In this document: positions 11,364 through 24,085 of the stretch, in pieces | How positions within the stretch are numbered: position 1 is the first letter of the stretch | Layout of the letters: each line of letters starts with the position of its first letter | The notes under the pieces: generated by a model | Told to the model about the DNA's origin: nothing | Databases searched by the model: none | What the model saw: only the letters and a program-made list of their open reading frames with translations | Origin: Cokeromyces recurvatus | Taxonomy: Eukaryota > Mucoromycota > Mucoromycetes > Mucorales > Mucoraceae | Direction: 5' to 3' | NCBI RefSeq assembly: GCF_025118155.1 | Contig: NW_026251412.1 | Location: 248,001-312,000, forward strand | DNA: 64,000 bases | Position numbers and translations under genes: made by a program

Positions 11364-13121
11364 ATCTAAAGAACTAAAAAGAAAGGAAAAGAAAAGAAAA
11401 AAGTAAATATATTACAATTGTTCACGTTTAAATAATAATGATGACTAATTAGTTCTGTGTTGTTTTACTATTTTTGTATGAACGTTGTCTTCTTTGACGC
11501 GAGAAGTTTTAAAAAGTTGAAGAATTTTTTTTTTTTTAGGACAAATATTGCCAGATTGAAACAAACATACCAAATAACATTGTACGCTGGAATTTAATTT
11601 AGCGGGATTAAAGCTGTGCCTTAGATATTTAATTTAGATAAACTACAATCGTGTCCTTCAGTTCAAACATTCCAGAGATATCGGTAAAAGATTCTTATCA
11701 AAAAGCCAAATAAAGGGATCTGATCTGGTATTTATTTCTAAAAGTAGTTTTGAGTTTGAACTTGACTTTCAAAAAAAAAAAAAAATTCTCTAACATACTA
11801 TTTATTTGTCTTTTTCTTTCCTACTATCACTGATAACCTACCAGAGATATAATCAACAAAGTATTAATGGTGGTAGTGTGCATATTGTTCATCTTGAAGC
11901 TTGTTGATGGTTCTGAGCCAACCACTTTAGAGCAGATAGAAGAGATAAGCGCCACCAGAGTTTGGTTAAAAGTAGTTGAACCGACTTTAAATAAGCTTAT
12001 TGAGGGAGAAAGAGGTATATTTACCTTCCATCATACTCACCTATCGAGAAGGTTTGATCATAGTATCAAAAAGACGATTTTTTTGATAATAATAGTACAT
12101 GTAATCCCTTGAACCGTAAAGGCTTGTCCCTGAGATAATTTAGCAACCTGTAAATGATGGATAAAGTACTTGACTTGATTCTTTAACCTCTGTCTTTCTT
12201 TGGGAGAAAAACAAACAAACTCCCCCCCTTTAAAATTCCTAGAATAGCTATAATGTCCTATCTTTTTTTTTAGTTAGTTAGTTAGTTTGATGGATAATAC
12301 AGCGTATACCAGTTTTATTTTAAATAAAAAGTTCATACATATGCGTATATACGCTTTAATTGTATTAAGCACAAATGAGATATTAGAGCAGATATGCTTC
12401 GTTAAAGAAGCAGCTATAACTAATTAACATATCCAATAAATGCAGTTATCATTATTTATTCTTCAACATAGTAACAAACTGATGTAACATAATAAAATTT
12501 GATAATCATATACATACTACATTTATATCCATAGCATATAAACAACTGAGAAATTATATTTATATCATTTATCAAGTTTTAATAGATAACAGAAACATAC
12601 TCCATGTAAATAATTTTATGTTATTTAATACACCTAGTCACATACAACTGACAAAGATCTGACAAGGCTCTAATCCTTGCATATTACATAATATTGCGGA
12701 TCTCAGGGATAACAGTATACATACATGCTTGTATATCGTGAATATATGTGTATTTATTTAAAAGTATACGTTAGTATATTGGTTTGATAGAGAGCAATGT
12801 AGTACATAAACAAAAACAAGATCTTATATACATATTTATATTCAATTCGCTGATAACAGGAATTTCTCCTTTCTATTTGAAGTTATCGTTATCATATTTA
12901 TTTATGCATGGTTAACTAAGGCTCAATAATAAACTTTGAATCAGTAAAAAGACTCTTCTTTAGGCGCGCTCTTTTATAGTAATAATAAAGTCTTTATTAT
13001 TCCTCCTCTTTATTGTGACGTCTTAATTAAAACTCTATTATTTATTATGCCACTAAAATAAAGAAGCAATTCACATTCCTTTTTTTTTTTTTTTTCTCTC
13101 TTATTGTTTTGTTTATAATCA
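11364..13121. other. Long AT-rich intergenic stretch, no convincing gene
   Basis: About 1.75 kb between the right transposase remnant and PPCS. One 81-codon frame (11867-12112, +) begins with a hydrophobic segment and contains WLKVVEPTLNKLIEGE; I do not recognise it and give it low weight. The right part holds the PPCS promoter, with a TGACGTC site at 13016-13022 and a T/CT pyrimidine tract at 13080-13100 just before the ATG. Confidence 0.4.
13016..13022 (+). promoter_or_regulatory. CRE-like TGACGTC upstream of PPCS
   Basis: TGACGTC lies about 100 bp before the PPCS start codon. This is seven of the eight bases of the ATF/CREB palindrome. Function is inferred only from the motif and its position. 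Confidence 0.35.
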
Positions 13122-14401
13122 ATGTCTTCCATTACTGTTTCTGTTCCAGCTTCGGATAATTCTATTCTTGACAACGGTCAAGGCGTGATTGATCCCGATG
13201 TTTATTTTCAAATTAACCAACCACCAGCCAATTTATCCGAATTTGAAACTAAATTAAGCGCGTTTGTTGACCTTCACAAAGAACAAGGAAATAAAGTAGT
13301 TTTGATTACGGTATGTATGTGTGTGTGTGCGTGTACGTGTGTGTGTATGTGTGTTTTTTTATTAGATTATCACGAGACTAACTTATGTAAAAAAAAAAAA
13401 AAAAAAATAGAGTGGTGGAACAACAGTACCTCTCGAGAATCAGACAGTTCGTTTCATTGACAACTTTAGTAATGGCACTCGTGGTGCAACTTCTGCTGAA
13501 TATTTCTTAGAAGCAGGTTATGCAGTTGTATTTATGCATCGTCAAAATAGTATTCAACCTTATCATCGTCATTTTACTCATTCACACCTTGGTTTTCTTG
13601 ATTATTTTGAAGCTAAAGAAGATGGTTCCGTTCAAGGTAAGCTTATTGATATATATATATGAAGAACGATCTAATATAGATAATAGCATGTCCTCAATAT
13701 GCTGATAAAATGCGCAAGGTATTACTAAAATACAGTGAAGCCAAGAAGAGTAATCGACTTTTAATGCTTGATTTTGTTACTCTATCCGATTATTTGTTTA
13801 AACTTCAAGCAGGTACAAAAATTTTATCACGATTAGGAGAAAGAGCTATGTATTATCTTGCTGCTGCTGTCAGTGATTTCTTTATTCCATCTCAGAAAAT
13901 GGTAGAACATAAGATTCAATCTCGTGAAGGTGGTTTAACTTTAACGCTCGATCAAGTACCCAAATTTTTAAAACCCTTAGTCAGTAATTGGGCGTCAAAA
14001 GGCTTAATTGTATCATTCAAGGTAAGAAAAAGGAAGAGGAAAGTTTGCATGTGTGTGTGGGGCAACGGTGATGGTAGTGGTGGCGGGCGGATTTCTTTTT
14101 CTTTTTTTTTTTTTCTTTTTTTAGTGTTTAATGATATTCATTATTTTGATAGCTTGAAACAGACACGGCTCTATTAGTTCCTAAAGCTCGACAAGCATTG
14201 ACACGTTATGGTCATCAAGTTGTTATTGGAAATATGTTAAAGACACGTAAACAAACTGTCACATTAATTACAAGAGAAAGTGAAAAGGTATTGTCACTTA
14301 CTCCAGAACAATTGGAAAGTAATATTGAAATTGAAAGTAAAATTATCACCGAACTTGTCCAAATTCATGAATACTGGATGAGCTCTGGTCACACAAAATA
14401 A
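13122..14401 (+). CDS. CAB2: Phosphopantothenate-cysteine ligase (PPCS)
   Basis: Catalyses the ATP- or CTP-dependent joining of 4'-phosphopantothenate with cysteine in coenzyme A synthesis. Exons 13122-13310, 13411-13636, 13687-14021 and 14153-14401 close in phase. Visible family marks are [26 protein letters not shown] (the dinucleotide-fold loop), [18 protein letters not shown] and the C-terminal LVPKARQAL and GN-MLKTR segments. It is a stand-alone ligase of eukaryotic type, with the decarboxylase not fused. Intron 1 contains a GT-rich and an A-rich simple repeat; intron 3 contains a long T-rich run. The gene is convergent with CCR4, with only 153 bp between stop codons, so their 3' UTRs may overlap. 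Confidence 0.95.
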
Positions 14402-14554
14402 GATAGAAGAAGAAAAAAATACTGTTTTATTAAAAGAAAAGAAAAGAAAAAAGAGTGTATATGATGTGTGTATTTTTGGAGGAGGGAAAAGAAAAAAAGA
14501 AGTTATATATAAAGAAATGTACATCTGGAATAACAATATTAATAAATTAAATTA

Positions 14555-15931
14555 TCATTTTTTACGTGAAGCACTATTATTATTTGTAAAGCCAGAGTTT
14601 GGTTCATTCTGTTCACGAAGAGGAAGTTTAATTCTAATTTCTGCCATTAATGGAATATGACTAAATAAATACATATAAAAAAAAAGTAATGAATAACACT
14701 ATCTATGCATGTATAAATGGACTTACTCAGAAGGAAAATGTGGATTTGGAAAGCCAACTACTTTATCTAAATAATCTTGTCTAATGCCTCCAAGTAAGGT
14801 TATCACTTCTAGTGTATTATTAGTATACCAAATATAATCTAAAGTTCCCTTAAATTCAGGTGTATAATTAGTGATATCTAATTCACCAATGTGACTATAA
14901 CAGCTTTTAACAGATAAATGATGTGTTAATCCTTCTGTCGTGTAACTACCATATGAATGACCACCAAATTCAGGATGATGAGGTGATAGTGAACTCTTTG
15001 ATAAGAATTCATATACGCCTGATTCAGGAACAGAATTAAAATCACCGCATATAATTGTCGGTAACAATTTTGTAGAGGCATAGGTTGGGCCATTAGGTGA
15101 AGTAGAAGGTGGAGATAGATGCTTTGCTGCAAAACTTTCAATCTCATCCATCATCATACCTACTTGAACTAACTTGACATCTGCATATTGTGGATCCCAA
15201 AAGATATGTGAATTCACTACTAACAGTCGACGTAAGCTTTCTTTATGTTCCAAAATAATCATGACTGCAATATTATCCTTTGTCATCACACGATTATAAA
15301 TATCATCACTATGTTTAAAATCAGGACGCTGAATTGCTTTTTGATGGTATTCCAATAAGTGATGCTCAATTAAATTATATCTAACCACCAAAGAATACTA
15401 TCAGAATCTTCTTCTCTCGTCCCTTTTTCTATATATAAAAAATAAACTTTAAACTTACTTTGAAGCTTTGTAAAAGATAGCACAACCATCTACTTCTTTT
15501 CTTTCTTTTCCAGTCATTGTTTTTACGCGAGATTTTGGAAAGAAAACACTATCATAATCTCCATGTTCTTTTAATGCATCTCCTATTTTGCCTTCATAAT
15601 CCTTTATAGCTACTTCTTGTAAACAGATAATATCTGAATTATAACTGAGAACTTCTGAAATAATATGTTCTTTACGATAATCCCAATTCAAAGCCCAAGA
15701 AGGTGTATATCCATATGCTTGAGAGGTAGCGTATTTCGGACAAAGAATATTATAACAAAGTACAGAAAATTTATCTATAATATGAACTGTGTGTTATTTT
15801 CCTTTTCATTTATACTCAACTACGCCTCTCTCTCTCTCTCTATAAACTTACCATTATCATCTTCTAGTATATTGTTTTCAATCGTAATCCATTCTCGTTG
15901 AGGTGGTGGCATACCAACTATATATTGTTTC

Positions 15932-15974
<43 letters not shown>

Positions 15975-16741
15975 ATAAAATAAAAGAACCAAAATTTGTT
16001 AGAAAATATTGACATTTATGATGATGATGATTACCTGGGGCATTTTCTCTTAAAGATATAATAACAGCTTGTGTACCTTCCCTTAATAATAAACTTTTAA
16101 TTTCAGGTTGAATAGGATTTCCCTCTAAACCAAGCATCTCTAATTCACATAAAGTTCCCAACTCATTAGGCAAAGTTGTAATGTTATTATCAAATAATAA
16201 CAATTCATGTAATTTAACCAACATGCCTATTTCAGGTGGCACTGATTTGAGTTTGTTACCAGAAACATCAAGTGTTTTCAAATTCACAAGTTTAGCAACA
16301 TCACTTGTTAAATGAGTTAGATTATTATGATTCAAATATAAAACGGTCAAGAAATCATATGTCCAAAGTACAGGTGCAATGTTCTTTAATCCTATACCAC
16401 CAATATCAAGCGTAGACCAGACGTCTTCTGATGGCATGTTGTTATTCATTGCGGATATCAATGTTGTAGTATTCGTATTCTTACCACCACTGTTGCTATT
16501 TGTAATACGATTAAAAATTTTGTTAGGATTATTTGGATCTGTAATAGTAACTGTAGAAGGCACAGGTGCTGAACGAGCCATAGCAGCAGCAGTGCGTGCA
16601 TGATGATGAGGTGAAGAAGCTTGACGTGATTTTTGAGCATAAGCAAGTTGACGAGTGACATGAACAGAACTAACAGTTGGATCAGATAATAATGAACTAC
16701 TATTCAATATTTTCTGGTGCTGCTGCTGCTGCTGCTGCTGT

Positions 16742-16773
<32 letters not shown>

Positions 16774-17013
16774 TTGTTGCTGCTGCTGTTGCTGCTGCTG
16801 TTGTTGTTGTTGTTGTATTTGCTGTTGTTGAGGGTAACGATTATAGCCATGACCAGTATAAGATGATAAAGCTTGGAATTGGTTCATTGAAGGAGATGAA
16901 GCTCCTGAGTTATTCTGAGATATGGTATTATTGTAAAATTGTTGTTGCTGATGAAGAGAGGGAAACATGTTTCCGTTTATAATAGCCGATTCTTTCTCTC
17001 TGTCAAATGACAT
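14555..17013 (-). CDS. CCR4: CCR4-type poly(A) deadenylase (CCR4-NOT catalytic subunit)
   Basis: Removes poly(A) tails in cytoplasmic mRNA turnover. Exons on the minus strand, 5' to 3': 16035-17013, 15852-15917, 15459-15774, 14727-15380, 14555-14660; they sum to 706 residues in phase. The order is a Q-rich leader with an uninterrupted polyglutamine run of roughly three dozen residues (CAG/CAA mixed), an S/H/N-rich linker, about four leucine-rich repeats (LKTLDVSGNKL, LHELLLFDNNI, LEMLGLEGNPI), then the endonuclease/exonuclease/phosphatase domain. Catalytic marks are present: NILCPKYA, CLQEV (Glu), NSHIFWDP, CGDFNSVP (Asp/Asn) and SDHIPLMAE (Asp-His). LRR plus EEP is the standard CCR4 layout. 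The second intron carries a (CA)n repeat at 15934-15969. Confidence 0.96.
15934..15969. repeat. (CA)n microsatellite inside a CCR4 intron
   Basis: About 18 CA units lie within the 117-nt intron at 15918-16034; on the sense strand this is (TG)n between the donor GTAATC and the acceptor TATATAG. Confidence 0.95.
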
Positions 17014-18418
17014 TGTCCAGCTTTATATTTTAATTGTATTCTTTTATTAGATTTAAAAGTGTTAAACATAGACTGATTTTTACTACGTTTTAATTATTTT
17101 GTATCTTTTTCTTTTTTTTTTTTTTTTCTTCTTTATGTACTCCTTTTTTCCCTTTTTTTTCTTTCTTTCTTTGTGCTTTATGATTTTATATCAGGAAAAA
17201 AAAAAAAAAAAAAAAAAACAAAAAAATGTACGTTTAAATAAATTATTCATAAAAAATTTAATGACCTCAATAGGCATAAGGTAGTAGTGGTGGTGAAGAA
17301 ATGCACTAAATTTTGGCCCGGGTCGGATCAAGGAATAGATTGGATGGCTACAGAATAAAAAAAAAAAAAATCCCCCCTTTTTTGGAAGCAAGGGTAAAAA
17401 AGCAGAAATATGTACATTAAAGAGTCTTTACCAAGGGATAAAATTAAAAAAAAAAGGCAGATCTCTATTCTATTGCTACAAGAAGTAGGATAGACAATTA
17501 AGCTTATGAGCCTTTATTTTTTCTTTTTTTTTGTTAAAGAAAAAAGACATGCTACTCTTTTAAGAATCAAATCTGGTTATTATTACTACTATTATTAACT
17601 CTATGAGAACATAATTAACTTTCAAGGAAAATACAATAGAAAATAAAAGATAGGGAAAGTATAAAAAGTAGTAGGTAAAGAAATATATCTTCCTGAAAAC
17701 AAAATGTTTCATGAAAAAGGGGAAAAAAAAGGATATCCAATCAAGATAATAGACAATCTACAAGCAAATAAGGAATTTCTAGACAATACGATTACGACCA
17801 AAAAAGATGATATAATCTCGTTGAAAGAATGTCAATTTAAAGACGAATGTATTGAAGAATAGATCTTTTAAAGAAAAGGACTTATTCTACGTTAGAATGT
17901 AATTTAGTAGAACAGCATAGTTAGCTAAAATGAATTGGCTTGAAGAGTAATGCTTATTAGAATAGTCTTATTTACAATTCATGTTTATATGAGAGCGGAT
18001 TCAAGAGTAATAAAGAAGAGTAGAGTAATAACTTGCTTATTGTTTTTATCATATAGTTATTCTTATAAGGAAATGGGTCTTGTACCATTTATTATTACTG
18101 TGAGAAAAAAGAAAAAAGTTCTATAATAGAATGAACGAACCACTAATAGTAGTAGTGGTAGTAGCATAATATGCTTATATACTTGGTGTCATCATCAATT
18201 GGAGTTTGTTATTTTACTTATAATTTGCCATAAATAGTTATAATGATGAAAGTTTAACGTAGTGGTTTAGAATTCATAAAATGACGTTCATATTGAATAA
18301 AATTTAAGCATGACGTCAATTTTGTCGTCATTAGTAACAAAACGTATATAAATACAACAAGAATTATTAAAAAAATAAAAAATCATATTTTACTTATTAT
18401 ACAAAACTAAAACTAAAA
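17014..18418. other. Intergenic region between CCR4 and the CsbD-like gene
   Basis: About 1.4 kb of AT-rich sequence that serves as divergent upstream DNA for both genes. The left half has T/CT-rich (17102-17180) and A-rich tracts (17195-17226). The middle (17550-18200) has no coding frame. The right end holds the CRE site and TATA-like box of the CsbD-like gene. No RNA gene is recognised. Confidence 0.5.
18311..18318 (+). promoter_or_regulatory. Perfect CRE palindrome TGACGTCA
   Basis: An exact ATF/CREB consensus lies 101 bp upstream of the CsbD-like ATG. A second half-site (TGACGTTCA) is at 18282-18290, and a TATA-like TATATAAATA is at 18345-18354. The spacing suits a stress-inducible bZIP-driven promoter, but that is inference. 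Confidence 0.55.
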
Positions 18419-18712
18419 ATGGATACTTCAAGAACTGATGCTAAGAAAGATAAATTCGTTGGTAACGTCAAGGAGAACGTTGGATCTGCTGTAGGTAATG
18501 AATCCTTAGAATCTAGAGGAAAGGCTCAACATAGTGCTGGTAATGCTCAAGAGACAATGGCCAACATTCAAGGTTATGTCCAAGGTGCAGCTGACCAAGT
18601 CTCTGGTGCTGTAAAGGGTGCTTACAATTCTCTTGTCGGAAATACTGGCTCAGAGGCTGAAAATAAGATCCAGAAAAATAAGGGTGAAGCTCAAAAGAGT
18701 TGGAACTCTTAA
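18419..18712 (+). CDS. Small CsbD-like stress-response protein
   Basis: A single-exon, 97-residue, highly hydrophilic protein rich in A/G/K/N/Q/S, with repeats of the form GNVKENVGSAVGNESLESRG and GAADQVSGAVKGA. This is the CsbD-like family pattern (bacterial CsbD; fungal mismatch/cruciform-DNA-binding homologues). Such proteins are abundant in stress or stationary phase, and their molecular role is unclear. No signal peptide, no membrane segment. The start is chosen as the first ATG after an A-rich leader (AACTAAAACTAAAAATGG). The upstream CRE and TATA-like box fit strong regulated expression. Confidence 0.85.
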   Translation: MDTSRTDAKKDKFVGNVKENVGSAVGNESLESRGKAQHSAGNAQETMANIQGYVQGAADQVSGAVKGAYNSLVGNTGSEAENKIQKNKGEAQKSWNS

Positions 18713-18898
18713 TTCTCTATGCAATCCACTACTTTCCCTTCCCTTACCCTATTTGTAAATACATTATTGTTATACATATACATAATCTATTTGTTATAAT
18801 AATAAAAATAAGTAATAGTATGCTTGCTGTCAAATAATATAATATAAATATTTATATTGAGTATATATATATATGTATATATTTTTTTTTTTTATTCA

Positions 18899-21380
18899 TT
18901 AGCTTTTTAGTTCATTTAAAACTGTTAAAATGTATTTAGACACTTTAGGTCTTTGAATGGCTATAAGCGTTAGTTCACTTTCATAAGGTAAATAAAACAC
19001 ATGATGCTGTTTATATCTTGCTAAATTTCGTAATAATAAAGCTGATGTCAAGGGTATACCTGACACTTCTGAATCATCTACAGGAATCTTTGGAACGATA
19101 AATGTCTTTTTCAATGGTAATTGTTTCTTTATTTTGCCTGCAAAATGTGTACGCATATGTTGAATTGCATGTGATTTATCTTTTAAGGGTTTAGTACATT
19201 TCATCCAGTGACAACTCGATTGTTGATTCAAATGGTGTTTAATGATATGCTTGTGAAGTTCGATTGTATTGTCGAAACTTTCATTACAATCCATCCAATG
19301 ACAAATAGGGCCTTTAAAGTGAAAAGAGAAAAAAAAAAGAATTAGAATTACCTGGTGTATATAAAATATAGAATCCTTACCATCCCTTCTTCTTGTTGGG
19401 GAATATTTCACATTTTGGAGTACAGTTTCTAAAGGTGCAGGACTACTTGAAAAGAATTCTTCTACAATAGAAGGTTGAGGGAAAGCAATCTTTAAGACTG
19501 TATAAAATTCTTTCATTCCTAAAGGTTTCTCTGTTCCAAATAACTTTTGATATGCATTAAATATTTCCTTTAAAAGAATCTTATCATCTTCAGTTCCATT
19601 CATTAATTGATCTTTAAGCCTAAATGATGAATTTAATACATACATACATATATTCATATATTTATATATATTTTACCATCCTAGACATCTATAAGGTTCA
19701 TCAAGATATGCATAATTAGTTAAATCAGGAATGGAAGGTGGTTCTTGAATAGAAGGTTCTGTTCTTTTAATTAATTGTGCTGCAGGTATACTGTAAAGTG
19801 TATGAATAGCAGAAGATGATGGAGGGGCTAAGGTTGACTTGTAGGATAAGAATCCTGTTAAGAGTCCAATCAAATTACCTGGATAACATTTAAGTAATTG
19901 AGTCGAAAAATTACCCCGTAAACTAGAATATTGATAAAGATATTCTAATGTAGCTGCTTCTAATTCTTCATCATCAATCATCAGAAATTGGGCCATTCTT
20001 TCAACTACATTCTGTTCTGCAAAACTTAAAATACGTTCATTCGTTTCTGTCACTGCCACACGTGTTAAAGCGCGTATAGCACCTAAAATAAAGGCACGAT
20101 CATTCGTGAATAATAACTTGGTCATTGTTTTTAAATAAGGATCTTCTCGATTTGTTAATATGACTTGTGGAGCAATATTTTCGAGAATATCAAGACAATG
20201 TCGACTTAGTTCACCAAACTGTGATCCAGGTGATAAGGTGGTAATGGATTTGATAAGTAAACTAAACAGTCGTTCATGCATTGCAAGTCGACGAATATTC
20301 ATTTCCAAGAAACTGAAATTACGAATAATATGAAACACTTGTAAAACACGTTCATATGTTTCTTGTTGAGTTTTGCTGGAAAATAAATCTACTCTTAAAT
20401 TCTCTCCATCTATATGTTCTTTAAAAAATGGTTTCGTAAAATCTAACAGTAAATCAATCAATGTTGGCATAAAATCTAAACTAAAATTTTCAGAGGCATA
20501 TGAGAATTTAACAAGTGTATTGAACGCCCAATCAATTTCATTTGGAAGATTAGATTGAAGTGATAAAAGTATACGTGTTCGAAACTCTTGATCTCTAAAT
20601 ATAGCTAAATAGATTCTTTAGTATATCCATCGGTCTATATCTGTCCTATCTGTCTATATTACCTGGTTGATATCCTAATTGGGGTTGTGTTTGATGTTGA
20701 TATGCTGGTCTAAGGGAAGGCTGTGTAAATGCTGTTCCAATCTGTCTATTCGTATTATTTCTATTGAGCATGGATGGCATAGGTGAAGAAGCCTTTTGAT
20801 AGTTGACTAATAACTCTGGTGGTGGATTCCAAGGCCGTTTCCAATAAGTTTCTTCTTCCCAACCCAACTATAATGGAGTTTAATGAGTAAAATATATTCA
20901 TATATATAAACTGATCTAAACACATTAGATTACTTTACCAAATATTTTGTATAGACTGCTTTTAAAATGTATGCACTATTTGTACACGTTGCTGGAAAAT
21001 TAAAAGGATCGCCAACTTGTTTCCATCCACGATTGATAGTAACCTAATAAAATAATGATTTAAAATTATAAAACATGTCTTTATATATCATCATTGTTCA
21101 TCATTACCTGTTCATAACCACCAGCTTCAAGAACGGTTTTATAGATTCTTAATAAATCTAATTTTTTTCCACCTAATATAGGCTCTGTTTGCAAAAGTGT
21201 TCTAAATTGATATAAATTAAAAAGAAAAAAAAGCGATCAATACAAAAAAAAAATAGATTAATCAATTCACAATTTGCTTCAAAATCAAAACAAATACCCT
21301 TTTCTTTCATGGAAAGCTTTTAGATCTGCAATGAATTTTTCATATTCAGGTGTTCTTTCAATAGCTGGTATTGCAGACAT
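18899..21380 (-). CDS. RSC9: Rsc9/ARID2-like chromatin remodelling subunit
   Basis: Predicted subunit of an RSC/PBAF-type SWI/SNF complex. Exons 5' to 3': 21298-21380, 21108-21201, 20939-21043, 20663-20867, 19677-20592, 19381-19619, 18899-19311; together 684 residues in phase. Residues 1-95 form an ARID/BRIGHT domain (EYEKFIADLKAFHERKG, LDLLRIYKTVLEAGGYEQV, NRGWKQVGDPFNFP). A Q/N/P-rich linker and an armadillo-like helical region (about 160-460) follow. Near the C-terminus two C2H2-like fingers (CHWMDC...HKHIIKHH; CHWMKC...HMRTHF) are visible. ARID plus helical repeats plus C2H2 is the ARID2/Rsc9 arrangement. An S. cerevisiae-style Rsc9 would lack clear fingers, so ARID2-like may be the better name. 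Confidence 0.82.
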
Positions 21381-21777
21381 TGTCTATTTATAACGCGCTT
21401 CTATAATTATGATGATGAATACACTTGTAAAAAATAAAAAAGAAGTGATAGTCAAAAGTTTATATGTATAAAAAAAAAAAAAACGGAGTTTAAATAATGC
21501 CTCTTCATTTTTTTTTTTTTTTTTTTACTTGAGGAAATAAAGCTTCAATTATAAGGTTTATTATTTTATTTTGCTTCAAAGATTATTATTGATGTCAATG
21601 ACTATGATAGATCAAATCTATCTTTAACTCTAGATTTCACGTCAATATATCACATTATAGCTATACATAAATGAAATTTTTATGACAATTATTAACTGCA
21701 AAGGGTATACTACGGTACTAATTTATTGATAAAAAAAAAATAATGTAATAAAAATAAATATTCATACGAGGGAGTAT
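21381..21777. other. Spacer upstream of the Rsc9-like gene
   Basis: About 400 bp between two minus-strand genes. It contains A14 and T22 tracts and a TGACGTG element read on the minus strand at 21638-21644, about 260 bp upstream of the Rsc9-like start. No coding frame. Confidence 0.45.
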
Positions 21778-24053
21778 CTAATTATCTTCTTCAGACTCAG
21801 GGATACCACGCTTTTCTTTTTTAGACTTAAAAAATATAAAATTTTGATTGACATGAGTACTATCAGAGACAGCGACATCTATCTCACAAACGCTTCCAAT
21901 ACTACTGTACATATTTGTAACAATTCTCTTTCTTAATGCAGGAATCAATGATGTATAAAAATTCTATTAAATGTTGATGTCAATTCAACGCGGCTGTGCG
22001 CTTGTAAACGAAAAAGACATTTACCTTGAATTTGAAAAGAGCTAGGAGTGTATTTTCAATATAAGCAATATCTGAAAAACGTCTTGGTATTACAAGAACT
22101 GAGTAAGGGGTTGCAATGAAGTAGTCATCTACTTTTGTCAACTGGTAGATGTAGCCGTGTAAACCTATAGAATATGATTTTGTCAATAATTTCCCGCTAT
22201 GGTTAATCACAATATCATTACCTATCATATCCATTGTTAAAAGAGATGAGGGAGAGGCACCAAATGAATGCAGGCTGTTCATGATGGAAGCATTTACGCG
22301 CAAATTTTTTGATTGCTGCTTTAATTTTAATTCAGAAGTCACCTTCGACCTCTTCCACTCATTACTACATAGATCTATACTCTTGCGATCATTGTATCTC
22401 AGTATCAAATCTATTTTGCGTACATACGTTGCTGATAAATCTTCGGCGTGGAATAACTGTTTGTTAGTTTCAATTGCAATTTTGCTGCTAGAGCAGCCAG
22501 TTTTAATCAGCAGTGTGTCCAGATAGCTAGCGAAGCGTCGGTAGAAGGCCATCTCCTGCTTGTCGCCCGCTTCGCTCCACAATTGCGTATCTTCAATCCT
22601 GTTAATGATAGTTGGCTGTTGTCAATAGAATGTTCAAAATTTCCATGTATTGTTCTACTTACATTTTTTCCAGAATTGCTAGTGCCTTGTACATGTCACT
22701 ATGTCCCATCTTCTCTTTGACAAGTCTAGCTTTTTCCAACTGCACTTTGTACAACATATCAATCATATCTTTCTCGCTGTCGAGTAAACTACGAACGCCT
22801 ATCATGGCTTCAGCAACGGAGCTTGAGGAGGACAATGATCTATCCAACTCCTCTTGGTAGACTTTCTTCATATATGGATTTAAATAATTGTAAATCCCAG
22901 AAAGGCTCAATCTGCATACATTTATCATTAAAAAGGGCAAGACGTATTTTTATTTATATTACTTACTCGAGCATTGCATCCTCTTCATACGTAAGTTCTT
23001 CTTGCAAAAGTGGAGGTGCGCAAATAAATAATAGCCCCGCCCTGAGAGAGCCATTACTTTTGTAATCACTTAAATATATCTTCTCTTCTTCATTTAAAAG
23101 CGCACTTGGAGAATACTGTTAATAAAAAAAAAGCAAACACACACTATCTGTGATAGGATGACCTCCTTTATGGGCCAAATAATGAAAGTGCAATTCATGA
23201 TTATCTGCTGGTATCATATCCCAGATAAGATATGCAGAAGCAATAGTGTCATTGCCAGTGATGGGAATAATAGCACTAGTGCTGGTTGCTTCATAGCTTT
23301 GAGAGGCAGTTTCAGCAGCGATTCTTGTTGTACTATCTTTACCTGTGGCAGTGGTAGAACCAGCAATAAGTTCCTTATCAGTGGTAGTAAAGAACTCGGC
23401 TAGCACAGTAGTGGCGGCAGCAGTAGCCAACACAACGGCCCCAATTGCATTGACCGTAGAGGTAACTCTCGCATCATACTAAGTGTTATTTGTTTTGTTT
23501 AGAGGTTAATATTAAGATATGGAGAATTGTGAATTATTTGCAACTTACAAGTACCTTTGCCCCTTTCAAAATATCCTCCCAAAATGTCTTGTTATACATG
23601 CCTCTTTTTTTATGTAAATCGTACATTTCATTAACAGATTATTACATCAATCAAAGTAATTAAGCTACTTACCCTTTTACTATCTTATCCAACTTTTTAT
23701 GATTTCGTAGAGCCATTACAAATCGGCTTCGCCATATTGCACAAAGGGTCTTTGGCTCTATCTGCTGCTTGTACTCCAGCCATTGGATGAGATCCAATTT
23801 GTTCTCTGTGATGAAATCATTGAAATAAGGAACTCTGTTATTCTTTATATAGTTCTGTAACGCTGCAAAAAAAAAGTAAACTTTTGATTAGTATATTACG
23901 ATTCACAGGCAAGCATTTTATTGATTTACCTTGTTTTCCTTGATACTCTGACATTAGTTTGAAGAGTTGTAAAAAAATGCTGAACACATTTGTCCGCGTC
24001 CACATTTTTGTTAATGTCGTAGCTGATAAATTTATACTGGCGTCATCAATCAA
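21778..24053 (-). CDS. Unknown protein, probably 5'-truncated
   Basis: I do not recognise a named domain. Multi-exon minus-strand gene. Clear 3' exons are 22967-23115, 22663-22911, 22025-22598 and 21778-21963 (TAG stop), preceded by 23143-23478, one starting near 23549-23620, and 23690-23930. Visible features are a W-rich N-terminal part (IQWLEYKQQIEP, LCAIWRSRF), a T/A-rich stretch, then DLCSNEWKR, IVIRYND-like and LLTMDMIGNDIVI segments, ending in an acidic/basic tail (SKKEKRGIPESEEDN). This resembles unannotated lineage-expanded proteins of Mucorales, from memory only. Upstream of the first exon there is an in-frame stop and no in-frame ATG before a LINE fragment begins at 24086, so the N-terminus is likely missing or the gene is a pseudogene. 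Confidence 0.55.
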
Positions 24054-24085
24054 TTATCGATTGTTTTTGTGTAAAAACAACAATT

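Noticed and set aside
11867..12112. 81-codon plus-strand frame with WLKVVEPTLNKLIEGE
   Set aside because: No recognisable family, no splice partners and AT-rich context; mentioned in the intergenic entry but not called as a gene.
16379..16982. Plus-strand poly-Ala/Val frames opposite CCR4
   Set aside because: Antisense reading of the CAG/CAA polyglutamine run and linker.
17291..17345. GC-richer patch (GGCCCGGGTCGG) as an RNA gene
   Set aside because: No cloverleaf or snRNA motif could be built around it.
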